From JAKORR01 sp964608495 (lineage in GTDB: Bacteria; Armatimonadota; Zipacnadia; Zipacnadales; FEN-943): a stretch of 20,447 nucleotides of DNA. The position numbers were made by a program, and so were the translations under genes. Below the pieces are notes generated by a model. It was given only the letters and a program-made list of their open reading frames with translations, searched no databases and had not been told where the DNA came from. The stretch lies in assembly GCA_964608495.1 (NCBI GenBank), contig CAZSOQ010000090.1, positions 1 through 20,447 of the forward strand, given 5' to 3'. This document shows positions 13,663 through 20,447 of this stretch, piece by piece; the stretch's first letter is position 1, and each line of letters starts with the position of its first letter.

Positions 13663-16527
13663 ATGCCGCGGTGCGCGATGGCGTGGCTCCTTGTGCTCCT
13701 GGCCGCCTACGGCCCGGTGGCCGCGGGCGGCCAGCGCGCGGCCACCCCTGGCGGCGAGCCCGACCGAGGGGGCTCACCCGTCCCACTCACACCCCGTAGC
13801 GATCCCGCTCACGCGCAGGGAAGGGCCCTGGACCGCGGCGGGACAGGCACGGCCGCCGCGCCGGCACGGCCGCCGGTGCCGCTTACCTGGGCGGGCGCCG
13901 TCGGCAGGGGACCGCTGGGGCCCATGGTTGACCGCTACCCGGGCTTGCGGGTGGCCGCCCTCGGCGTGCCGTGGGGGCTGCTCCGCGGCGCCCTGCGAGC
14001 GCCCAGACCGGAGCCGCCCCGCGGCGTCAGCCCCGAGCAGCTTTACGGCATCGTCCCCATCTGCGCCGCCGCCGGCAGCCAGGTCCTGCCCGACGTTCAC
14101 GGCGAGGCGGTGGTATGGGAAGACTGGCGCAACGACCCCGACGGCAGACAGACCCCTGACGCTGCGGACAACGCGGACATCTACGCCTGGGACCCGTCGG
14201 GTGGCGAGAGGGCTGTGTGCACTGCCCCTCTGTGCCAGTGGACACCGGCCGTGTACGGCGACACAGTGGTCTGGCATGACCTACGGACGCCCGGCGGCAT
14301 TCGGGCCTGGGACCCCGTCCAGGGCGAGCGCTGGGTGGCGCCGGGCTCGGCGCCGGACATCCACGGCGACACCATCGTCTTCGAAGGCGCAGGCGATTCC
14401 ACCGGGGCTGACATCCGCGCCTGGGACCCGGTGCGCGGCGAGTGGACTGTCTGTGCCGCCGCCAACCACCAGGAGAAGCCGGCGATAGGCAGCGTTTGGA
14501 TCGTGTGGGTGGACTACCGCCAGAACGCTCCCGGGGTGTCCTACGTTTCAGAGGTCTGGGGCTGGCGCCGCAATCCCGGCGCGGAAGTCCGGATCACCCC
14601 CTTCTCAGGTGACCACCACGACCCGGTGACCAGCGGGGATGCCGTGGTCTGGAGCAACGGCGGCACCGTATACCTGAGGAGCTCCCCGGTGGACAAGCCC
14701 ATCGGCTACGGGACACACCCTGGGGTCTGGCAGAGCAACGTCTGGGGAGGGCCCACGGTCCTGGTCTATGCCACAACCCGCAACTCCCAGACCAGTGGCA
14801 GCGACATCTACGCCTGGGACGCCGTCAACGCAGAGCGGCCGGTGTGCGACGCCCCCGGCGACCAGCGCTCCCCAGCGATCTCAGGCAGCACCATCGTCTG
14901 GGAGGACGAGGGCGATATCTACGCCTACTTCGGCTGGGACGCAGCCGACGAGCACGCGGTGAAGATCCAGGCGGGTCCCACGGGCGCGCCCAATCCCGTG
15001 CCCTCGGGCGGCACGGTCCAGTGCGGCGTCACGGCCGTCTGTACCCAGGGCCACACGGTGACCTACGCCTGGTCGGCCACGGACGCCGGCGGCGATCCCG
15101 CCGGGACTCTGGACGGGCCGGCCACGGCGACCCCGACCTGGACGGCGCCGCTCAACACCACGACGGAGCAGGCCGCGTATGCCCTCCGCGTGACGGCGAC
15201 CTGTGCGGAGGGCAAGAGCGCCGAAGGGTCTTACGTGCAGTGGGTCGCGCCCCAGCAGACCCTGCGGGTTACGCTCGAGGCCGTGCCGAATCCCACGCGC
15301 GACCTTGACGGCGCCACCGTGCTGGCGACGGCCACGCTGGACGGGCAGCCGGCCGAGGGAGTGGACGTGACCATCAGCCAGGCCAGTGGAGACAGTGCCT
15401 TCGGGTTCGACGACGACGGCGACCCCTTTACCGCCCCGGTCGCCCAGGTATCGGGCACGACCGATAGATACGGCCACTTCCTCGCGTCCTGGGTGGGCAC
15501 GAGCTGCCTGTTCGCCGAGGCCACCTTCGCTCTGGAGTGCGAGGCTCGGGCGCCGGGGGCCAACCTCGCCGCGGCGGGCTGCGAGCTGGTGGCCGAGCCC
15601 TTCGCCGCGGTGCCCTACCTTCCCGGTCCTCCCGGCAGGCAGACCATCCAGTTCCCCAGCGGCCGCAATTACACCTGGGTCTCCTTGAGGTACCCCACGG
15701 ACCCGGTGCAGACCGGCGGGATGATGGACCTGGAGCTGGAGGTCGGCCGGACCGTGTCGCTGGACCCCCTGGACCTGGCCACGCTGCCCGTGTTCAGGAA
15801 CACACCCGTCGGCGCCCCACCCTTGCTGCCGAAGCCATCGGCCCAGAACGTGCTCCTGCTGAGCCTGCCCGACACGGTCGAGTGCTCGGCCCAGGCGGTC
15901 GAGGAAGGGATCACCTGTGAGGCGCTGCTGCGGGACTGGGTGCCCCTTGGCGACATCGTGAACCTGTCCACCTTCATCGGCGCGGTGGGCAACTTGAGTG
16001 ACCTGGACGCGCTGGCGAAGGGCCAGTGGATCGGCCTGGCCATCGGTCAGGTCCCCAACCTCCTGCAGTGGCTGGGCACGCTTGCCTACGGCGCGGACCT
16101 CGGCTGCGGGCCTGACGGACCGGCCTTCGACTGGCTGACCGAGGGCACCAGCCTGTTTCCCGTCGTCTTCGGCTCGGACGCCTTCGGCGTGGAGGGCTTC
16201 CGCCTGCACGTTCCGCTGCGAATCAACGGCAAGGGCTCCGGCGAGGTCAACGTGCACGTGGCCTACTCCTACACGACCCACAACCAGTGGGTCTTCAACA
16301 CCGCCGGGGCGCAGTTCACACCCCTGCGGGTTGAGGTGGTGCAGGCCGACCTGAACGAGGACGGGAAGGTTGACGCCAGGGACTGCGCGGCCTTCGCCGA
16401 GGGCTGGCGAAGGGCCCACGGCCCGGCCCCCGCGGGGGAACCGGACTGCGACGTGGACGGGGACGGCGATGTGGATGCCCACGACGCCCGGTGCCTGCTG
16501 AGCCTGATGCTGAGCCAAGCCCAGTGA
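13663..16527 (+). CDS. Secreted seven-repeat beta-propeller protein with Ig-like domains and dockerin-like C-terminus
   Basis: A 954-residue exported protein. The signal peptide is AMAWLLVLLAAYGPVAAG, and the following ~110 residues are Pro/Ala/Arg-rich linker. Residues ~140-430 hold seven repeats built on P-x-(I/V)-x-G-D-x-(I/V)-V-W-x-D-x-R, several followed by DIxAWDPxxGExxVC. Examples are DVHGEAVVWEDWR, AVYGDTVVWHDLR, DIHGDTIVFEG and AISGSTIVWEDE. Seven such units suggest a seven-bladed TolB-like propeller. Two Ig-like regions follow: a PKD-type one (VTAVCTQGHTVTYAWSA) and a Big-type one (LEAVPNPTRDLDGATVLATATL). A beta-rich region of unknown fold comes next. Residues 896-954 contain two EF-hand-type calcium loops, DLNEDGKVDARD and DVDGDGDVDAHD, as in type I dockerins. 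ATG 13663 has GGAGGAGG upstream; ATG 13678 is possible. It is convergent with the next gene. It looks like a surface binding or scaffold protein; no catalytic motif was recognised. Confidence 0.78.
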   Translation: MPRCAMAWLLVLLAAYGPVAAGGQRAATPGGEPDRGGSPVPLTPRSDPAHAQGRALDRGGTGTAAAPARPPVPLTWAGAVGRGPLGPMVDRYPGLRVAALGVPWGLLRGALRAPRPEPPRGVSPEQLYGIVPICAAAGSQVLPDVHGEAVVWEDWRNDPDGRQTPDAADNADIYAWDPSGGERAVCTAPLCQWTPAVYGDTVVWHDLRTPGGIRAWDPVQGERWVAPGSAPDIHGDTIVFEGAGDSTGADIRAWDPVRGEWTVCAAANHQEKPAIGSVWIVWVDYRQNAPGVSYVSEVWGWRRNPGAEVRITPFSGDHHDPVTSGDAVVWSNGGTVYLRSSPVDKPIGYGTHPGVWQSNVWGGPTVLVYATTRNSQTSGSDIYAWDAVNAERPVCDAPGDQRSPAISGSTIVWEDEGDIYAYFGWDAADEHAVKIQAGPTGAPNPVPSGGTVQCGVTAVCTQGHTVTYAWSATDAGGDPAGTLDGPATATPTWTAPLNTTTEQAAYALRVTATCAEGKSAEGSYVQWVAPQQTLRVTLEAVPNPTRDLDGATVLATATLDGQPAEGVDVTISQASGDSAFGFDDDGDPFTAPVAQVSGTTDRYGHFLASWVGTSCLFAEATFALECEARAPGANLAAAGCELVAEPFAAVPYLPGPPGRQTIQFPSGRNYTWVSLRYPTDPVQTGGMMDLELEVGRTVSLDPLDLATLPVFRNTPVGAPPLLPKPSAQNVLLLSLPDTVECSAQAVEEGITCEALLRDWVPLGDIVNLSTFIGAVGNLSDLDALAKGQWIGLAIGQVPNLLQWLGTLAYGADLGCGPDGPAFDWLTEGTSLFPVVFGSDAFGVEGFRLHVPLRINGKGSGEVNVHVAYSYTTHNQWVFNTAGAQFTPLRVEVVQADLNEDGKVDARDCAAFAEGWRRAHGPAPAGEPDCDVDGDGDVDAHDARCLLSLMLSQAQ

Positions 16528-16541
16528 CAGCAACGGCCCCA

Positions 16542-16551
16542 GGCCGCGGCC
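16542..16551. repeat. GGCCGCGGCC palindrome in convergent gap
   Basis: A perfect 10-bp palindrome in the 34-bp gap between two convergent genes. It could contribute to a bidirectional terminator, but there is no T-tract on either strand. Confidence 0.3.
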
Positions 16552-16561
16552 GACGGGAGCG

Positions 16562-18556
16562 CTATCCGTGCCCGGCGCCGAGCGCCGTGCCCCAGTCGGG
16601 GATGCCCGGCGTTCTGTACCACGATGCCAGGAACTCGCTCAGCGGCCCCGCGTACGTCGCGCGCTTGATGTTCATCCACGTGAGCTGGTCGCCCACCGCG
16701 AAGTAGACATGAGTCCTGCCCTCGTGCTCGATCAGCTCCGGGTCCGACGCGTTGGTCCCCTCATCGAGCCCCTCCGGCGATAGCACCGGATTGGCTGCAC
16801 TCAGCTCCCAGTGCCGCAGATCGCGCGACCGCGTGATGTAGGTCTCGAAGAAGTGCCTGGGCGAGCGCTGCTCCAGGTACAGCACGTAGTAGTACCCGCC
16901 GGCGTAGCGCAGGCAGGGGCAGGCCGTGTAGCGATTGGTGCCGAAGGTGGATTCCGGCAGCTTCGTCCACCGCTCGAGGTCGCTCGAACGCGCGAACTTG
17001 ACCGTGAAGGGCGGGTAGGCAGGATCGCTGGATTCATAGGCCATCACGAAGCCGTCCGGCCCCCGACAGACCGAGGTGTTGAAGGTCCCCTCGTTCTCGC
17101 CCTCGACCACCACTCGCGATTCCCACCGTCGCAGGTCCGAGGACTTGAAGAGCGTGACGTCACGCCAGTCGCCCTCTTCCCACCGCGAGGCATACACGTA
17201 GGCCGTGTCGTCGTGCACGAGGATGCTGGCCAGGCCGTGGCCCTCGGCGAGTCGCCCCAGCTCCTCGCCGGTCTCGGCGTCGGCGAGGCGCAGGTAGTGG
17301 TCCGCGGGCGTGCCGCCCCGGCCCGGCCGCACACACTCCATATGGCACAGCCTGCCGCGCCAGACGAAGGGCGATAGCTCGCACAGGTCGCGGCGAAGCA
17401 GCCGCCGGTCCGTGAGCACCGAGCGCGAGGGCGGCGCCGGTGGCACGAGGGCCTGGAAGACGTCCGCGGGCCAGTGGGCCAAGCGATGGAAGCCCGCCGG
17501 CACGTCCTGCTGAAACTGGACGTAGGCCCGGCAGTCGCCGCGGTTCGTGTAGCTGATGTCCCCGACAGTGTCCTTCTCGACGGCGACGCCGAAGACCTTG
17601 TAGCCCATCAGCGTGCAGTCCTCCAGCTCCACGTGTAGCAGCTTGCCCTCCTGCACGCTCTGGATGATCCCATCGGTCGGAGTGCCCTGCGGCTGGGAGA
17701 AGTTGAGGACCACGAGGCGGCAGCGGGCGAGGCGGACGTTGCTGAAGGTGTGGAAGCCGTAGTTGCTGCTCTTGAGGGCGCACTGGGGGCTGACCATAGT
17801 GCAGTCCTCGAAGACCACGTCCGGGCGGTCAGGCATGGTCGGGTTCTCGACGCGGACGTAGGCCGCGGCCGTGTCGCCCCACCAATCCAGGGCCCACAGA
17901 TGGCAGCGGCGGTAGGTGACTGGCTCGGCGTCGCGAGACAGACAGCTCGCCACGCCGCCGCCGAAGGCGCGGCCAAGGCTCACGCAGTCCTCCACGACCA
18001 CCGTGAAGGGCTTGACCTGGTCCGTGCAGTCGAACATGAGGCCGCCGTCGCCACCGGTGACGTAGAGGCTGCGCAGGACCCATCGGTCCCAGCGGATGGC
18101 GGAGAAGGTCGGCTCGGTGTGCTCGGGCGACCAGCCCCGGGAGTAGGCGCGGATGGGCCCCCACCAGTCGTAGCTCTTGAACCCACGCAGGCCGGGGTCG
18201 CCCGCATCGAGGACCACCCAGCCCGTGGTGCCCGAGCCCAGGCCGCCGTCGAGGTCGCCGATCAGCTCGTTGTAGGCACCGCGGGCGCCCGGGTGGGCCG
18301 GCGAAAGCATGGCCTCCATGTAGGTATCGGGACGGACGATGATGCGATGCCCGCCACGGTAGTCGGGGATGGCCGCCAGGGCCGCCCCGAGCGTGGTGAA
18401 GGCCTTCTCCCAGGTGGAACCGTCGGAGTTGTCGCCCAGCTTGGATACGTAGAGCGTGACACCTCGGCGCGAGGGCTCCCCCACGCCGCCGGACTGGGCC
18501 AGGGCATTGGCGCACAGGGCCAGGCAGAGGGCCACGATCAGCATCGAGATGGTCAT
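16562..18556 (-). CDS. Secreted beta-helix plus GH43-like five-bladed-propeller protein
   Basis: A 664-residue exported protein. The signal peptide is TISMLIVALCLALCANALA, with cleavage before QSGG near residue 21. The N-terminal half (about 34-370) begins LYVSKLGDNSDGSTWEKAFTTLGAAL, the typical entry of right-handed parallel beta-helix (pectate-lyase-like) proteins. Repeating short strands follow, such as VVVEDCVSLG, VVFEDCTMVS and VELEDCTLMG. The C-terminal half (about 390-640) resembles five-bladed propellers of the GH43/GH32 superfamily. Repeats of the type LFKSSDLRRWES, FARSSDLERWTK and ITRSRDLRHWEL occur, with an acidic SDPELIEHEGRTHVYFA near the end. A polysaccharide-binding or glycosidase role is likely; the exact catalytic acids were not assigned. 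ATG 18554-18556 follows a GGGAGG RBS on the minus strand. It is transcribed divergently from the caspase-fold gene and convergently with the propeller gene. Confidence 0.75.
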   Translation of the reverse strand: MTISMLIVALCLALCANALAQSGGVGEPSRRGVTLYVSKLGDNSDGSTWEKAFTTLGAALAAIPDYRGGHRIIVRPDTYMEAMLSPAHPGARGAYNELIGDLDGGLGSGTTGWVVLDAGDPGLRGFKSYDWWGPIRAYSRGWSPEHTEPTFSAIRWDRWVLRSLYVTGGDGGLMFDCTDQVKPFTVVVEDCVSLGRAFGGGVASCLSRDAEPVTYRRCHLWALDWWGDTAAAYVRVENPTMPDRPDVVFEDCTMVSPQCALKSSNYGFHTFSNVRLARCRLVVLNFSQPQGTPTDGIIQSVQEGKLLHVELEDCTLMGYKVFGVAVEKDTVGDISYTNRGDCRAYVQFQQDVPAGFHRLAHWPADVFQALVPPAPPSRSVLTDRRLLRRDLCELSPFVWRGRLCHMECVRPGRGGTPADHYLRLADAETGEELGRLAEGHGLASILVHDDTAYVYASRWEEGDWRDVTLFKSSDLRRWESRVVVEGENEGTFNTSVCRGPDGFVMAYESSDPAYPPFTVKFARSSDLERWTKLPESTFGTNRYTACPCLRYAGGYYYVLYLEQRSPRHFFETYITRSRDLRHWELSAANPVLSPEGLDEGTNASDPELIEHEGRTHVYFAVGDQLTWMNIKRATYAGPLSEFLASWYRTPGIPDWGTALGAGHG

Positions 18557-18845
18557 TCGCCACGCCTCCCGGAGGGGCGCCCCGGCCTGCTCTCGCCGTG
18601 CTCCAGGCGTGCCGGGGCGCCTTGCCGGGGCCCTTCGCACAGGCCTGGCCCGTCTCCTGCAGGGGCCGGAACGATGGGGGAGAGGTAGGCTCCCGCCGTG
18701 GAGCCCCCGGGCCGAGACCGCCGGGCCCGACGCCTACCCATCGGGAAGGTAGGCCACCCGGCCCACGGAAAGGAATCCCCCACCGACCCGAAGGCTCCCG
18801 CTGTGCGACGGGCGGGCACGGTCCAAGCTGCAGGAGGGGTTTGCG
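18557..18845. promoter_or_regulatory. Divergent intergenic region with an extended inverted-repeat structure
   Basis: This 289-bp gap must carry promoters for both flanking genes, but no clear -35/-10 pair was recognised. Close to the minus-strand gene lies the palindrome GGGGCGCCCC (18574-18583). In the middle a nested structure is visible: CGATGG (18672-18677) and GGTAGGC (18684-18690) pair with CCATCG (18738-18743) and GCCTACC (18732-18738). Inside, CGGGCC/GGCCCG (18708-18713 and 18724-18729) forms a hairpin. GGTAGGC recurs at 18748-18754. On the plus strand this could be a structured leader of the gene at 18846. No known riboswitch class fits. Confidence 0.4.
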
Positions 18846-20297
18846 ATGGCGCGAGGTGATCGGTGCTGGTTCGGGTTGCTGGTCCTGTGCATCCTGCTTG
18901 GCTTCACTCGCCTGGCGTTTGGGGCGCCCCAGGCCGACGCGACGGCCCCATCGCTGACCCTTGACTCCCAGGGCGAATCGGTCGGGATGCTGCAGGCCGC
19001 CCTGAAGGGGTTCCAGGCGCGGGTCGAGCCCCAGGGCACCGGCGGCGCCCGGCAGGCCATGGCGGACTGGCTACGGGCCCAGCCCGGCGTGGTCGCGGTC
19101 TACGCCGACGCGGGCAACCCGCTCGTCCTGGTGCGGTTCGAGTCGGGCGCGCAGGGCGTGATCTGGACCACGCCGCTCGACGAACTGTGCCGGCCCGCGC
19201 GGCCCACGGGCCTACCCTCGGCACCGCCGGCGGGGCTCACCATGGGTGGTCAGCACGAGCTGGCCAAGGTGAACCCGTCCGCCACCGTGCTGCCCGAGCG
19301 CAAGGCACTGATCCTGTCCCCCTTCGGCTGGCAGTGGAGGCAGGACGGTCGCGCCGAGGACGACCCCACGCCCTCGGTAAAGGACCTGCTGCAGGCCCAC
19401 GGCTTTGAGGTCGCGTGGGCCTGGAACTTCCAGGAGGGCGAGCAGTACGTCACCGTGGATTGGTTCCGGTACCTGTACAGGTTCGGTACCGTCCTCATCT
19501 ACACCCACGGGGGCGTGACGTCCGGCCCGCCGGACCAACAGAAGGTTGTGATCTGCTCGGGCGAGGCCATCCCCGGCTGCACCTCCGACACTCCGGCCGA
19601 GGACGTCTACGATGCCATGCAGCGAGCGGCGAGGTACCTGGACGACATCCAGAACGGCCGAGTGGGCTGGTTCGTGGCCTCGAAGACGAAGGAGAAGCTG
19701 CTCCCACTGGCCTACTACTGCATCTTCCCCAGCTTCATCGAGTACTGGAGCAGGCGGCTTGCCCAGGACCTGGGCGGCCAGTGGAACTGTGTGGTCTTCA
19801 TGGGCGGATGCAGCACCATGGGCGAACCGGAGGGAACCGGCGGATCGCCCCCACCCAACACCACGATGGCATCGGCCTTCTGCTATCCGACCAACAACGT
19901 CATGTACTACGGCTGGCGCGGCACTGTCACCGACGTCGCCGAGGCACGCGCGATGCAGCGCGTGTACGAGCTCCTGCTGAACTCGCGCCTATCGGCCGTG
20001 GAAGCCTACCGGGGCCTCCAGCAGGCCGGGTACACCGGTGACGAGCAGAACCCAGGCACGGCCCTTTGGTACTGCTACCACAATGACGGCGAGAACCTCG
20101 TGCTGCAGCGGACGCAGTACGGCGACCTGGACGAGGACGGCAGAGTGACAGTTGACGACCTGTCGGCTCTCACCCGTTCCTGGAAGCAGGCCCGCTCGGG
20201 CCAGCCCGACTGGGATCCCCTCGCCGACACCGACGGCGACTGGGACCTCGATCACGAGGACGTGTGGCGCATCCTGCAGTCGGCCGAGTTGCCCTGA
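18846..20297 (+). CDS. Secreted caspase-fold (gingipain/C25-like) putative peptidase with dockerin-like C-terminus
   Basis: A 483-residue exported protein. The signal peptide is hydrophobic FGLLVLCILLGFTRLAFG, probably cleaved before APQAD near residue 28. A region of ~110 residues follows that could be a pro-domain. The core (about 150-400) shows strand KALILSPFGW, a GFEVAWAW strand, VLIYTHGGV with H221-G222, and NCVVFMGGCSTMG with C322. A histidine-glycine after one strand and a Gly-Gly-Cys after a later strand are the catalytic dyad layout of caspase-fold (clan CD) peptidases such as gingipains and clostripains. Residues ~427-483 form two EF-hand-like loops, DLDEDGRVTVDD and DTDGDWDLDHED, resembling a dockerin. 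ATG 18846 has GCAGGAGGGG upstream. A signal peptide and dockerin-like end suggest a role outside the membrane. The fold is inferred from motifs only; it could be an inactive homologue. Confidence 0.68.
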   Translation: MARGDRCWFGLLVLCILLGFTRLAFGAPQADATAPSLTLDSQGESVGMLQAALKGFQARVEPQGTGGARQAMADWLRAQPGVVAVYADAGNPLVLVRFESGAQGVIWTTPLDELCRPARPTGLPSAPPAGLTMGGQHELAKVNPSATVLPERKALILSPFGWQWRQDGRAEDDPTPSVKDLLQAHGFEVAWAWNFQEGEQYVTVDWFRYLYRFGTVLIYTHGGVTSGPPDQQKVVICSGEAIPGCTSDTPAEDVYDAMQRAARYLDDIQNGRVGWFVASKTKEKLLPLAYYCIFPSFIEYWSRRLAQDLGGQWNCVVFMGGCSTMGEPEGTGGSPPPNTTMASAFCYPTNNVMYYGWRGTVTDVAEARAMQRVYELLLNSRLSAVEAYRGLQQAGYTGDEQNPGTALWYCYHNDGENLVLQRTQYGDLDEDGRVTVDDLSALTRSWKQARSGQPDWDPLADTDGDWDLDHEDVWRILQSAELP

Positions 20298-20312
20298 GCC
20301 GGGACGCGCGCC

Positions 20313-20447
20313 CTACCAGTAGCCCCAGGCGCCACGGCCCCAGCCTACTCCGCCCCCACGGCCTCGGCCGCCGCGCATGCCCATGCCCATCCCCATACCT
20401 CTGCCCATCCCCATGCCTCGGCCCATGCCCATGCCTCGGCCCATCCC
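20313..20447 (-). CDS. Gly-Met-Arg repeat protein, C-terminus (partial; DUF5320-like?)
   Basis: On the minus strand an open frame enters from the right edge and ends at TAG (20315-20313), giving 44 visible residues with no other stop. The sequence is low-complexity: alternating Gly with Met or Arg (units such as GMGRGMGMGR), with nine methionines in the first 24 visible residues. A GGRGRGGGVGWGRGAWGYW ending follows. A Gly/Arg/Met-rich body with an aromatic C-terminus resembles DUF5320-type small proteins, which I recall sitting near Fe-Mo-cofactor-related genes, but the diagnostic N-terminus is outside the window. The next gene to the left (18846) is convergent, 15 bp away. The regular frame and terminal aromatic residues favour a real gene over simple repeat DNA. 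Confidence 0.55.
   Translation of the reverse strand, partial: GMGRGMGMGRGMGMGRGMGMGMGMRGGRGRGGGVGWGRGAWGYW

Noticed and set aside
18743..18815. Cobalamin-riboswitch-like pieces (GGGAAGG, AATCC, CCCGCTGTG)
   Set aside because: The order and spacing do not match the B12 aptamer, and the downstream gene has no link to cobalamin.
20370..20447. Short tandem repeat that might be a CRISPR array
   Set aside because: The units are only about 6-18 bp, have no unique spacers, and are in frame as a Gly-Met-Arg coding repeat on the minus strand.

Overview
The window is a GC-rich (roughly two-thirds G+C by eye) bacterial segment. Its secreted proteins with type I dockerin-like EF-hand C-termini, a beta-helix/glycoside-hydrolase-type protein and an RPA-family replication initiator would fit Planctomycetota, Armatimonadota or a related uncultured phylum. 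No rRNA, tRNA or ribosomal gene fixes the taxonomy, so that assignment is a guess.

Layout. (1) 1-2029: a replication/partition-like module: the C-terminus of a ribbon-helix-helix (RHH) protein running off the left edge, a 348-bp non-coding stretch rich in short inverted and direct repeats, and an RPA-type replication initiator. This suggests a plasmid, chromid or integrated replicon. (2) 2195-5753: a tightly packed trio: GT2 glycosyltransferase, DUF2304-like membrane protein and a large secreted TIM-barrel-like protein. (3) 5837-13425: a sulfate-activation (PAPS-forming) cluster: small RHH regulator, ATP sulfurylase, alkaline-phosphatase-superfamily phosphodiesterase, APS kinase and a second phosphodiesterase. 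It is interrupted after the ATP sulfurylase by a two-gene type II-like restriction-modification system (adenine methyltransferase plus a nuclease with an unusual SxK-X13-E active site). (4) 13663-20297: exported proteins: a seven-repeat beta-propeller/Ig-like protein with a dockerin-like end, a convergent beta-helix plus five-bladed-propeller glycosidase-like protein, and a divergent caspase-fold (HG/GC dyad) putative peptidase that also ends in a dockerin-like domain. (5) 20313-20447: the C-terminus of a Gly-Met-Arg repeat protein on the minus strand, cut by the right edge.

How they may work together. ATP sulfurylase and APS kinase convert sulfate to PAPS. No APS/PAPS reductase is present and two phosphodiesterases flank the kinase, so the cluster looks more like supply of sulfuryl groups for sulfated glycans or other products than cysteine synthesis; this is inference. 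The most unusual signal is a shared C-terminal tail (pattern RLRxLGYL) on both the small RHH protein and the APS kinase, where it follows an acidic linker added after the normal kinase end. The RHH gene is preceded by a promoter-like sequence and by GGAGTGT direct repeats 11 bp apart, a plausible autoregulatory operator.
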